Origin: Liriodendron chinense
Taxonomy: Eukaryota > Streptophyta > Magnoliopsida > Magnoliales > Magnoliaceae
Assembly (NCBI GenBank): GCA_003013855.2
Contig: PVNU02003862.1
Span: 930,001 to 994,000, forward strand
Direction: 5' to 3'
DNA: 64,000 nucleotides
Shown here: positions 1-10,742 of the stretch, piece after piece
Layout of the letters: the number at the start of each line of letters is the position of its first letter
How positions within the stretch are numbered: position 1 is the stretch's first letter
Notes under the pieces: model-generated
What the model was told of the DNA's origin: nothing
Database searches by the model: none
The model's input: the letters and a program-made list of their open reading frames with translations, nothing else
Position numbers and translations under genes: made by a program

Positions 1-335
1 AAAGGAAAAGGTGGGTAGGGAAATTACTACCGTTGAATCCTCCCTAGGGGTCCACAGTGATGTTTATATGACATCCATACCATTCATAACGTCACTACTA
101 CTGGGATGAACTAAAAACACAAATATTAGCTTGATTCGAAACTCTTGTGGCCCCACAAATATTTCAACTGTGGATGTTTAATCCTCACGTTTTTTGCCCA
201 CTTGAGTCTTGGATCTGGTTCATTTTTGTTCTCATATCCTAAAACGAGCTCCCAAAACGGATGGACGGGGTGGATTTATCAGAAAACATCACTATGGGCC
301 CCACCTAGGTTCCCAGGCAGGAACTTCCTGCGCAA
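1..335. repeat. Fragment of a Mutator-type foldback repeat
   Basis: Non-coding. It carries the formulaic phrases of a dispersed family ('gatgtttatatgacatcc', then a 'gatggacgggg' block, then 'tatgggccccaccta'). The same order of phrases recurs at 43130-43420. Related complete elements at 8165-8680 and 42492-43010 have long inverted arms, so this piece is read as one arm plus loop of such an element. Its left end lies outside the window. Confidence 0.5.
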
Positions 336-890
336 GGCTTTCAGCAGGAAATCTGCGTCCGGTAAGCATGTTGGTGGGTGTTGTCCTAACTGTAAGGCCC
401 ACCTTGATTTATATCTTGTATATCTAAGCCGTCCATTGGTTTCTCCAAATCATTCTTGGATATAGTACTAAAAATGAAGTAGATCCAAATCTCAGGTGGA
501 CCACATCACAAGAAAGCAATGGTGATTGAACGCCTACCATTAAAAACTTCATACAGCCCACTGTAATGTTTATTTTCCATCCCACCTCTTGATTGGATCA
601 CATGGATATGGATGAAGGAAAGCACAAATATCATCTTGGTCCAAAACTTTGTGGCCCCAAGGAAGATTTTAATGGTGGGCATTCAATTATCATAGTTTCC
701 TATAGTGTGGTCAGCCTGAGTTTTGGGTCTACCTGAGTTTTGGGCTCATGCCTTGAAAGGAAGTTGGCAAAATGGTGGGATGGCTTAAATTGCACACATA
801 TATCAAGTTGGGCCACCTCATTTTTTTTCCCCTTGGATAGCCTGCCCGTGCAAATGTTGGCAGGATTATTGCATTAAGATGTGGATTGCA
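335..890. repeat. Foldback (long inverted repeat) element, degenerate
   Basis: Two arms are inverted relative to each other. The left arm (about 384-560) contains 'aaatctcaggtggaccaca' and 'accattaaaa'. The right arm (about 640-860) contains the reverse complements ('ttttaatggtgggcattcaa' and 'agtgtggtcagcctgag'). There is no coding capacity. It belongs by phrase content to the same family as the 8165-8680 element. The ends are approximate and no target duplication was recognised. Confidence 0.5.
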
Positions 891-894
891 TACA

Positions 895-1110
895 CACGTT
901 CTGTAGGCCCCATCATGATGTATGTGTTTTATCCTCACCGTCCATTCATTTTTTTTTTTTCCATATTATTTAGGCATGAACCCAAAAATGAGGCCAGTCT
1001 AAATCTCAGGTGGACCACAATATTGGAAAAGTGGTGATTGAACACTCACAATTAAAAACTATTAGTTATCCAATCTATAGACACCAATCAAAGGGTTATG
1101 ATTATTTTAT
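895..1110. repeat. Single arm of the foldback family
   Basis: It starts with the 'gtaggccccatcatgatgta' block and runs through 'aaatctcaggtggaccaca' to 'caattaaaaact', the same phrase order as the left arm at 384-560. No matching inverted arm follows, so this is a solo or truncated arm. Confidence 0.4.
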
Positions 1111-1189
1111 AATAAAAAAGAATATAGTACATGGTCCATCAATCACAAGGATATGCTTAAGAGATGTATGTGGATTGGGCATAAATGTG

Positions 1190-1485
1190 CTAAATTTTGT
1201 GGTATGGTGATTACAAATTTCGTTTCATACTCTACAAAAGGTAGGAATGAAGAAAATATGGGCAAATATGACAAATTACTAATTTTCAGACATTTGTGGT
1301 TTGTGTTTACCAAACTAAGTTCCTGTGAAAAAAAGTGTTTATTTTTAGATATAAGGACTTTTTTCAAACAAATTACCAAACAGATATTTCAGTGCTTATA
1401 ATATACAAAAATTCAGCACTTTAAGTTTTCAACATTTAAATTAATTTTCAGACCTCATTTTTCAGTTTACCAAACGACACCTAAG
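1190..1485. repeat. AT-rich MITE-like remnant
   Basis: AT-rich, non-coding sequence with inward and outward facing 'ttaccaaac' words near 1308 and 1465, ending in 'ttaccaaacgacacctaa'. Such ends resemble non-autonomous hAT-type elements, but no clear target duplication was found. It abuts the 5' break of the copia fragment. Confidence 0.25.
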
Positions 1486-1489
1486 ATAA

Positions 1490-3294
1490 AATTTCGGAAA
1501 GTGACCTTCGTTGAAGACAAATACATCAGCCAAAAGAAGCAAAAAGTTGCCATAGAACTTTTTAAAAATTCAAATGTATCTCAAGAGAGTGAGAGTTCTA
1601 CTTCTGAAAATGGAGATGCTCATATAGTTCATCAGGACCGTGAGAATACATCTTAACAGGCTCCTGAGTAATGTCGAAGTGAAAGAAGTTTTATTCCCCA
1701 AAGATACTTCAATATCGAGGGTCAATCTTTCTCTTATGTCGCGGTTAACGATGATGAACCTGACTCTTATCAGGATGCGTTGTTGTCTCCGAATTCGACT
1801 GATTGGGTAACTACCATGGACAAGGAGATTGCCTCCATGAAGAAGAATAAAGTCTGGAAACTTGTAGATCTGTCTTCCAATTGCAAAGCGATAGGTGACA
1901 AGTGGGTACTCAAGATCAAGAGAAAGACAGATGGTACAGTAGACAAGTACAAAAAACAGTTAGTTGTTAAAGGTTTTACACAAAAAGAAGGCGTCGATTA
2001 CGAGGATACTTTTTCACCTGTTTCAAAATTCTCATTAATTCACATGATCTTGTCCTATTGTTGCAAGTTTAGACTTAGAGTTATATTAGATGTATGTAAA
2101 GACTGCATTCTTAAATGATGATTTGGATAAAGAGATATACATGCAACAACCCATAAGTTATGTGGACAAAAAGTATCAAAGAAAAGTCTACAAGTTGTTA
2201 CGATTTATCTATGAGTTGAAGCAATCTTCAAGGCAATGGTACATGAAGTTCCATTTAGCCATCACCACTTTCGGGTTCACAATGAGTCAAGAAGATCATT
2301 GTGTATACGTGAACGGTCTGAAAGATCTTTTCTGATGCTATCTCTATATGTAGACGATATCATGCTAGCTGGTAATGACAAGCAACTATTGATGACTAAA
2401 GATTGTCTTTTTTCAAACTTTTAGATGAAAGATCTTGGTGAGGCCAACTTTATTCTCGGGGTTAAATCATCAGGAACCGTCCTAGGAGATTCTTAGGCTT
2501 GTCTCAAGCCACTTACATACAGAAGATCTTAGAATGGTTTAGGATGGAAAATTCAAAAGCCATTGAAACCCCTATGGACAAAGCTACCAAGTTAGACAGG
2601 AAATTGCGTCCCCAAACCGAAGCTGAGAAATCGATAATGTCTTCAATACCTTACGTGAGCACAGTTGGCAGCTTAATGTATGATATACTTTGCACTGGAC
2701 CGGATATTAGTATGCAGTTGGCATAGTCAGCCGTTACCAATGTAACTCGGGACAATCTTGTTGGCAAGTCGTCAAACGCATATTCCGCTATCTCAGATGA
2801 ACAAAAGACCTAATGCTGTGTTATAAAGGCACGAGCCTCGAGTTCGAAGGATATTTTGATGCAACATGGGGTAATGACATCGATGAGAGAAAGTCTACTT
2901 CAGGATATGTCTTATTGCTCGTAGGGGGAGTTATCTCATGGTCGAGCAAGAAATAGACATCCATGGCCCTTTCATCTATGGAGGCCGAGTATATTGCATA
3001 TTGTGCCACAGTTCAGGAGTGTGTATGGGTTCGCAGATTTTTACTAGGACTAGGTGTTGTACCAAGTATTCTTGAGCATATATCATTGATGATAGACAAC
3101 ACCTCCTCCATTGACTTGGCAAAGGACCTTAAATAACACAAGAAATCTAAGCACATTGAGATCAAGTATCATTACATTCATGATCAAGTGAGAGATAAGA
3201 ATGTCATCCTCAGCTACATTCCTACTAAGCAGATGATACTGATCGAGATCTTTTTCAGGTTCACGTCAGGCAGATGGGATTGAGGAAAGCTTAA
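1490..3294 (+). pseudogene. Copia pol remnant: integrase C-terminus, reverse transcriptase, RNase H
   Basis: Decayed reading frame in several phases. Recognisable pieces in order are the integrase/RT linker (about 1497-1780), the RT core beginning near 'NKVWKLVDL' and 'KWVLKIKRK' (about 1840-1930), 'AFLNDDLDKEIYMQQP' (about 2104-2150), the YVDD catalytic box at 2347-2358, the RT connection ('FILG' type) near 2445-2460, and RNase H with 'KSTSGYV' at about 2890-2910. It ends at a TAA at 3292-3294. In-frame stops (for example near 1655 and 2116) and frameshifts show it is not functional. The YVDD box itself is intact, whereas the minus-strand copy reads YVED. Confidence 0.85.
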
Positions 3295-4486
3295 GTAATA
3301 TGCTTACATACATGTACCTTTGATCTTTCATGAATAATAAATTCATTTTATTCAGGTATTAAGCACTTATTTAACTAGGTGTGTAGATCATCAGCATTTA
3401 CCTCTGAGATCATAGTAGGATTTCTACCTTTGTTGGCAGGCCGGTCACCTACTCGCATAGGCTGACCAACTCTAAATATACAAGAGAGGTATATTTGGGG
3501 ATGATGTTTATACACTAATGTATAAACCGCTTTTTTTATTGTGAATAATAAAGGATGAGGATGTAAATGAGTTGTATTCGCATTCAATCCTGAAAGATTG
3601 AAGATGAAACTAATCAAGTCGAATAACATTATCGCACCATCACTTTTCATGTGAATAATGTTGTGGCCTAAATAAAAGTCAGGTCATAATGTTATGAGAT
3701 GAGTCATACCTTATGTGAGATAATCTGCATATTGTAGACTCGACATGTGCCTAGTATTCTCTACTTTACGGCGTAGATTATAGCCACGTGCTAAGACATT
3801 TTACCTACAGATTGCTTTGATTCGATTTAATCATTGCAACGTGCGAGTAGTCAGTCTCATAGGTGACTCTTTATGTCCTTAACTACCCTCCTCTTATGTA
3901 TAGGAGGATGAATTGAGTGTCGCTACTTTAGTGTATGATGACGAAATACCCTTGATTGGTCAGACTCGGTTATGCTAGGAAAACGGCTTGATCAATTCCA
4001 AATAACACATCTGTGTGGGGAAGATCTTGTGACAACTACACCAAGTTTCTAGAATTAAAAATACGCACTAGAAGATTTATTTGCCGACAGTATTGAGTTT
4101 TTTTTCCTTTACTTTTAGAAACGATATTTTTTTTTTCAAAAATATATATGTTAGTATTATTTTAAAAAGGATTCAAATCGATGTTTGTGAAAAATCAAGT
4201 TTTCAGTAAAACTCGATAACTTGGATAAGTGTGTATGTTTGGCCAAGTACTCTAGATTGGGAGTTAACTCTATTCGGTGTGGTCATGCGGACTAGGACAG
4301 ACATTGCAAATCTTTGGTTATTGAATGCTAGTTAAGTGGTCACTTAGTACTCAAACACCTGTAAGAAGATAATGGTGTTCCAGCTGGTCCTACGCCTCTG
4401 ATTCTTTTGATCATGATTATTTAGTTTTCATTGTCATGTGACGAGCTAGATGGACAATTCATGATGTGCCTATCCCACAATGTGAT
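3295..4486 (+). other. Copia 3' non-coding region between pol and polypurine tract
   Basis: About 1.2 kb without a convincing reading frame. It is recognisably colinear with 9223-10442 of the minus-strand element (shared phrases such as 'cttgattggtcagactcgg'/'ttggtcagacttggttatgc' and 'caagtttctagaa'). Conservation of length and order in two copies indicates that this region belongs to the family's structure rather than being a chance insertion. Confidence 0.7.
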
Positions 4487-4497
4487 TGGGAGGTAGA

Positions 4498-4919
4498 TGT
4501 TAGTTATGGGCCTGTGGGGCCCACTCGTGGGCAACCACTTGTTGGTGGGGCCCATAGGTCTTTCCCGCATCTTCTCTCTTATGGGAGTTTGAAACTCAAA
4601 GAGAATTTTCAAATTCAGAAGAAGATTCTTATCCCTCTAATCCATCCTATAAATAGAGGAGAACTCTCTCCCATATTTACCAAGTCACGAAAGTACGAGA
4701 GAACTTGAGAAAGAGAGAAGAAAAGAGGGAAATATATTAGTATCAATCTGGCCCGTCCATTTTGATCTAAACTATAGATTGTAATCGGGGACCATCCTCA
4801 TCGTAGGATCAGAGGGGTGATTAGACCCATCTATTCCTGTAGTAGCATCCTCGGCTTTGTGAAGGCTCATCGTGTAGGCCGTCGGATCCTGAAGGCCCAC
4901 ACTTTCGCAACTCCTTTCA
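4498..4919 (+). repeat. 3' LTR of the plus-strand copia fragment
   Basis: It begins with TGTTAGTTATGGGCC immediately after the purine-rich tract TTGGGAGGTAGA (4486-4497) and ends near 'cgcaactcctttca' at 4919. A TATA box (TATAAATA) lies at 4648-4655. The end half is homologous to the LTRs at 8750-9222, 19365-19835 and 43883-44313, including the block 'gatcagaggggtga'. It is the most diverged of the four LTRs of this family in the window. Confidence 0.8.
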
Positions 4920-5430
4920 TTATCCTCCTCTATTACTCCCTGATTGTCCAGATTGAAGTCTCCACCAACACAGGGCCCACGGCAATTGCGAGGTGAAAAT
5001 ATCTTTCCAGTTGGATGGCACAGGCACCTCTTAACTCCTGTAATTTCTGACATCACCATGATGCTGCTGCACATTTTTTGGTGCAGTCCAGGTGGACAGG
5101 ATTGGATCACCACAAGCATATCGAGTACTAGAAGAGGGGAATTATGATGTTTGGAATAGATGCATTGCATGATTCCTAAAGTTTTAAACACACATGTATG
5201 AATGAAACAAATGGTCTGTTGGGCAAGAGATCATCGAGCACAATTAGGGTCAATTTAGGTGGGTCCCATATCTCCAAATCTAATCATGGTGAGAAGCTGA
5301 CGACTTTGCAAACGATGAACAACCTCCATGTTTGATTCAAAGAAATCCTTTTTGGAAGACCAAATGAGTTACCTTTGCATAGATTTTTAGGATTTCTTTC
5401 TGCAATTGGGCACCTGCCTTTTGAGTTATG
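4920..5430. repeat. Low-copy unit U1, left part
   Basis: This stretch matches 21170-21440 and 28440-29130 in order (the 'ctgacatcaccatgatg', 'ggtctgtt', 'caggtgggcccca' and 'tttgcaaacgatga' type blocks). It is therefore the left end of the first copy of a unit repeated across 4920-29880. No gene is seen in it. It is bounded on the left by the copia LTR and on the right by the Tnt1-like element. Confidence 0.55.
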
Positions 5431-6423
5431 GATAAAAAATTGCATATTTTTAAACTATTTCTAAAACACGTGCTTGCCTTTTTCATACATGGACAAACAA
5501 ATGCTTGGATGTTTGGAAAATAACCATTAAAGAGTAAAGGGACATTTTTGCCCATTCTTCACTTAAGTTTTCACTGTTTTGCCCCCCTTCCATTTACCCC
5601 CTTGCAGTTTGTAGTCCCCACATTCGGTTTATGATGGGGTTTTCCTCCTCAGGCGTAGAGGAGAGATTGGTGCAGCCTGGGGGTGATCAGGCGCCCGGCA
5701 GGTCTGGGTCGGGCGATCGAAAGTTGCCCCGGAAGGTCCAAAAGTCTCTAGACAGTTTTGGCGGTGGTCGGACGCCCTATGGAATGTTGATTGGGTGCCC
5801 TTCCAGATTTGGTCCCCCCCCCAAAATTCAAATGTTTTTTCTCTAAACTCACTGGACGGTTTTCGCTTTGGTCGGGGCGCCCTACCACGCGCGGACAACA
5901 ATTCTGCAATTTCCTATTTTGGGTCTAACTCTCGCGTAAAGCTATATATTGGCTTCCAATTCAAGACCTACGCATCCTAATAGGAGGTTTACAGTCTAAG
6001 GAGAAAGAAAAGAGGAAGAGAGAGAGAGAGAAAACTTGTAGGAGGGAGATTTTGTTGGAGGTGATCCATTGCGTTGTCGACATCTCGGCACTTCTACGTC
6101 TTTGTGCTCGGGTGAGACCTCTTAGTTTTCGAATTCTCTTATTGTTTATCCACTACTGCGTGAGTGAAGAATGTTTGATCCAAGCGAGTTGTGCTTGTGA
6201 TCGGGTTTGTAATAGTTCTCTTTTATAGTGGATTGTTTATCTGGACTAAGTCCCGTGGTTTTTACCTCTTCGAGGGTTTTCCACGAAAAAATCTCTTGTG
6301 TCGTGTGGTTAATGATTTGCTTTTGTCTATTGCATAATCATATTCCATAATTCAAGTAGTTTGGGGGGCGAGATCCTAAGATTTTTCAGGTTGTTTGAAC
6401 GGAAGTGGGATCGGTTTTGAATT

Positions 6424-7280
6424 ATGGAAGGTGGCTCATCAAGGATGATTAGCCTCAATGAGTTTAATAGGCTCATATGGAAGGTGAAGATGGAGGACTT
6501 ACTTTATTGCAAGGACTTGTATGCTCTAATCTTAGGCATATCAGCAAAAACGAAAGATATGACAGATGATGATTGGAAGAAGTTGGACTGGAAGGCGATG
6601 GGGTTTATTAGACAATGGTTGGACGATTCGGTGTTCCACCATGTGTCTATGAAGACCTCAGTCGCTAGCTTATGGAAGAAATTACAAGGGCTATATGAGA
6701 GGAGGACGACCGATAATAAGATCTTCTTAATTAGAAGACTTGTGAATCTTAAGTTCAAGGATAACGGTTCTGTGGTTGAGCACATGAATGAAGTCCGCAA
6801 CATTGTGAACTAGCTCTCTGCTATGAAGATGGTCCTGGACGATGAGCTACAGGCCTTGCTATTGCTTAGCTCGTTGCCTGATAGTTGGGAGACATTGGTG
6901 GTGTCTCTGTGTAACTCCGCGCCAGACGAAAAGGTGTCCATGAAGTAGGTGACTAGTTGTCTCTTTAATGAAGAGACAATGAGGAAGTCTCAGGGGTCTA
7001 CACAACAAGAGGCCCTTGTGACAGATGATCATGGGAGAGGAAAGAACATAAAGGGCTGGAAGGCTCGAGATAAATTAAGAGGTATGTCAAGTGTCAGGAA
7101 GGATATTGAGTGCTGAAATTGTGTCAAGAAGGGCTACTACAAACATGAATATCATAAGAAGGAAAGGAGAAGGAAGAAGAATCAGATTATACTGCAATCG
7201 CCTCAGATGTCAACGTTGTTGTTATTCTCTCAGCAGATCATTATGTTTGTCTCACGGCTACGAGTTAGGACACCGATTGG
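6424..7280 (+). pseudogene. Tnt1-like copia gag, with in-frame stops
   Basis: The reading frame starts at ATG 6424 and is open for 129 codons. It shows the gag UBN2-type pattern: W-x-x-x-M near the start, 'LWKKLQGLYERR' at about residues 82-93, and 'SSLPDSW' further on. Stops follow at 6811 and 6946, and the zinc knuckle near 7110 is broken (a stop between its first two cysteines and loss of the last ligand). The start ATG follows a splice-acceptor-like 'tttttcaggttg' at about 6385, so the leader may have been spliced in active members. This is a dead copy. Confidence 0.75.
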
Positions 7281-7919
7281 GTGATAGACTCAGGAGCGTC
7301 GTTTCATACGACTCAATGTAGAGATTTCTTCACAAGCTACAAGTCAGGCGACTTTGGGACCGTGAAGGTGGAAAATTCTGGTATATCGAGGATCGTGAGA
7401 GTCTGTGATATTTGTGTGAAGATCGATGTGGGCTGCACATTGGTACCCAGGGATGTGAGGCACATTCCCAACTTTCGCCTCAACTTGATGTCGATGAGAA
7501 GGTTGGATGATGATAACTATGAAAATCGGTTTGTTGGTGGGCACTGAAAGCTCATCAAGGGTTCGTTGATCGCGGCCAAAGGGAAGAAGTGTTGCACCCT
7601 TTACAAGACAAGTGTCAGTGTGTGCAAGGGTGGGATGAATGCAGCAAAAGATTCAGCTATAGACATGTGGCACAGGCGTCTCGGCCACATGAGTGAGAAA
7701 AGGCTTCAGTTACTAGCTAAGAAGCGACTCCTTCCAGACGTGGCGGGTATACCTCTCAAAACCTGCATTAATTGTTTATCAGGGAAACATTATAGAGTTT
7801 CATTTGTTAAAACTGTTTCTCATGTTAATAAAGTACATGCTTTAGATTTGGTTTATTCCGATGTGTGTAATACGATGAAATTGATGGATGGTGTAGATTT
7901 CTCTCAACCATCATGGTGA
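7281..7919 (+). pseudogene. Tnt1-like copia protease and GAG-pre-integrase segment
   Basis: The aspartic protease signature 'MIDSGASFH' sits at the start, followed by 'VRHIPNFRLNLMS', a conserved pattern after the protease. A stop at 7545 interrupts the frame. The GAG-pre-integrase zinc-binding region follows as 'MWHRRLGHMSEKRL' (about 7665-7706) and a C-x2-C type pair ('CINCLSGK', about 7760). It then ends at 7919, before the integrase catalytic core. The family is that of Tnt1-94-like Pol polyproteins. Confidence 0.8.
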
Positions 7920-8164
7920 GACTCACCTAACCCGGGAGTGGCGGGTACGTCATGATTAAGGAGGCTAGCATGCAGTATCTGAAATGCTTTCGTATGGGGT
8001 AGTTACTTGACTAACGGTGAAAACAGTAGGCATTCTATTAAAATAGTTTAAAAGCAGAGGTTTTCGATCCATGGCACAAAAGGCACCCGCCATTTGGAAG
8101 AATCTGTAGATTTTAAGAGGCCTATTGGCCCATTTTCTGTTTGGAGCTTGCCCTTATGCTTGAG

Positions 8165-8680
8165 GGGCGCGACTTGCGAATTGGGTAAGACTCGTAACCA
8201 GCAATGTGGGTGGGACCCTGACAGTAGGAGCCCACCTTGACGTATGAATTATATATCCATTCCCTTCATCATCTTTTACAACTTATTTTAGGCCATGCTA
8301 GCAAAACTGAAGCAGATGAAAATTTCGGGTGGACCACACCATAAGAAACAATGGTTAATGACCATTAAAACCTTTTGTGGCTTTCTACCAACCTAATATT
8401 TGGTTTTTTTTTTTTTACTTTCATCCTTGTCTGGGTGACCTTATCAACAGATTAGATGTTCAATAAACACTATGGTGGATGCCGAAAAATTTTAATGATA
8501 GGAGTTCAATAAGCACTATTTATTGTCAGTGTGGTCCACCTAAAATTTGCATCTACTTCGTTTTTGGGACCGTAAGCTGAAGAAACAGATGGAATAGATA
8601 TACAACGAATATATCCAGGTGGGCCCTAGGTTAGATCTCAAGCACTGTGGCTGGTTCTAGGTCGCAGCCAAGTTGCGCTC
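8165..8680. mobile_element. Mutator-type foldback MITE with 9-bp target duplication
   Basis: The 516-bp element is flanked by perfect 9-bp direct repeats ATGCTTGAG at 8156-8164 and 8681-8689. The termini are inverted repeats (GGGCGCGACTT / GAGCGCAACTT), and the inverted similarity extends about 200 bp into each side ('ggtggaccaca' arms). It has no coding capacity. A 9-bp duplication with long inverted arms is typical of Mutator-like non-autonomous elements. Unit copies at 21908-21916 and 29166-29174 carry the uninterrupted target. Confidence 0.85.
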
Positions 8681-8749
8681 ATGCTTGAGTGTCTATTGTT
8701 TGACTGGGCCATGTGGCTTGTGGGTGGATCATCCGATCCATCACCCTAG

Positions 8750-9222
8750 TGTTAGTATTTGCGGAAGAGTGGGCCTCCAAGATCTGACGGTCTACACGAT
8801 GAGAACCTTCGCAAAGCCGAGGATGTGCGGTGCGATCCAGCGATCCGCCTACTTGCTACAGGAACAAGTGGGTCTGATCACCCCTCTGATCCTACGGTGA
8901 GGATGGTCCCCGGATTATGATCTATAGCTTAGATCGAAAGAGATGGGACTAAAGGGACACTCCTTTTACTTTCTTCATTTTCTCTTCGTAGATGTCTTGC
9001 ATTTGATTACGGAAAAAATCCTCTTATAAATAGAGAGATAAGAGATAAGGGATGAGATGAGATAAGGTTGGTTTATCCTTATCCCATCTCATCTTCTTCC
9101 GAGGTTTTAAATTTCTAACTAAATTTCAAACTCTCGGAAGAAGGAGGATGCGGGAACATCCTTATGGGCCCCACCCACAAGTGGTTGTCCACAAGTGGGT
9201 CCCACGGGTCCATCAACCAACA
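8750..9222 (-). repeat. 3' LTR of the minus-strand copia
   Basis: 473 bp bounded by TG...CA on the minus strand. It is about 97% identical by eye to 19365-19835. It contains two adjacent inverted repeats: GATGAGATAAGG against CCTTATCCCATCTC, and CTTCTTCCGAG against CTCGGAAGAAG. On the minus strand the preceding sequence at 9223-9237 is only weakly purine-rich compared with the plus-strand relative at 4486-4497. Confidence 0.93.
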
Positions 9223-9563
9223 TCTCTCAATCAATCACATTGTGGGATAGGCACATCATGTATTGTCCATCTAGCTTATCACATAACAATTAAAACTAAA
9301 AGAATCACGATCAAAAGAATCAGAGGCGTGGGACCAGCTAGGAACACCGTTATCTTCTCACAGGTGTTTGAGTACTAAGTGACCACCTAACTAGCACTCA
9401 ATAATCCAAGCTTTGCAATGCCTGTCCTAGTCCGCATGACCACACCGGATAGAGTTAACTCCCAATCTGGAGTACTCGGCCAACATACGCACTTATCCAA
9501 CTTATCGAGTTTTTACTGAAAAACTTGGTTTTCCACAAACATCCATTTGAATTCTTTTTAAAG

Positions 9564-9626
<63 letters not shown>

Positions 9627-10442
9627 AAGAAAACTCGATACTACCGGCGGATAAGTCTTCAAGTGCGTATTTATAGTTCTAGAAACTTGGTGTAGCTGTC
9701 ACAGGATCTTCCCCATGCAGATGTGTAATTTGGACTCGATCAAGCTGCTTTCCTAGCATAACCAAGTCTGACCAATCAAGGGCCTTTCGTCATCGTATAC
9801 TAAAGTAGCGACACTTAATCTCATCCTCCTGTACACAAGAGGAGGGTAGCTGAGGACACAAGGAGTCACCTATGGGACTGGCTACTCGCACGTTGCAATG
9901 ATTAGATCGAATCAAACAATTTGTAGGTAAAAAGTCTTCGCACGTGGCTACAATCCACGCCGTAAAGTAGACAATACTAGGTATATATCGGGAATACAAT
10001 ACGCAAGTTGTCTCACATAAGGTATGGCTCATCTCATAACCTCACGACCTGGCTATGATTTAGGCCATAACATAATCCGCATGAAGAGTAATGGTGCAAT
10101 TATGTTATTCGACTTTATCAGTCTCATCTTCAATCTTTTAGAACTGAAGGCGAATACAACTCATTCGCATCCTCATCCTTTATTATTTTCAATAAAGGGT
10201 GATTCATACCTCAATGTATGAACATCACTCTAACTGTACCTTTCTTATACATTTAGGGTTGGTCAACCCGTGCGAGTGGGTGACCGACCTGCCGACAAAA
10301 GTTGAAATCCTACTTGATCTCAAAGAAAATGCTGATGATCTACATACCTAGTCTAACAAGTGCTCAATACTGAATAAAAGGGGAATTTATTATTCATGAC
10401 ATATCAAAGTTATATGATACGAGCATATCAATCAAGCTTTCC
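9223..10442 (-). other. Copia 3' non-coding region with (AT)n expansion
   Basis: About 1.2 kb between the RNase H end and the 3' LTR with no convincing reading frame. It is colinear with 3295-4486. A pure (AT)n tract of about 27 units occupies 9566-9620, where the plus-strand relative has only a short 'atatatat' run. The tract is therefore an expansion in this copy. Confidence 0.75.
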
Positions 10443-10742
10443 TCAATCCATCTGCCTGACGTGAACCTGAAATAGATCTCTAGCTATAGGTTTCGTCATA
10501 GGATCAGCCTTCATATCCTTGGTAGGAATGTAGCTGAGGATAACCTTCTTTTCTTTCACCTGATCACGAACGTAATGATATTTTATCTCAATGTGCTTGG
10601 ATTTCTGGTGGTGTTTGGGGTCCTTTGCCAAGTTAGTGGCCGAGGTGTTGTCTATCCTCAACGGTATAGGTTCATTTATGCCTGGAACAACACCTAGTCC
10701 TTGTAGGAATCTGCGAACCCAAACACACTCCTGAACTGCAAC

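Larger units (their letters stand above)
1490..4919 (+). mobile_element. 5'-truncated Ty1/copia element, plus strand (pol 3' half, 3' region, 3' LTR)
   Basis: It retains the end of integrase, reverse transcriptase, RNase H, about 1.2 kb of non-coding 3' region, a polypurine tract and one LTR. The pol segments are colinear with, and clearly the same family as, the minus-strand element at 8750-19835. gag, protease and most of integrase are missing, as is a 5' LTR. It was probably truncated before or during later rearrangement. Confidence 0.85.
5571..8095 (+). mobile_element. Tnt1-like Ty1/copia remnant, 3' truncated
   Basis: A GC-rich LTR-like leader (about 5571-6340, with 'ctatatattgg' as a TATA-like box near 5942) is followed by a gag start at 6424 and an aspartic protease/GAG-pre-integrase segment to 7919. 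Integrase core, RT and RNase H are absent, and no 3' LTR was recognised. The boundaries are approximate: host unit sequence resumes at about 8100 ('ctattggcccattttctg'). Confidence 0.7.
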
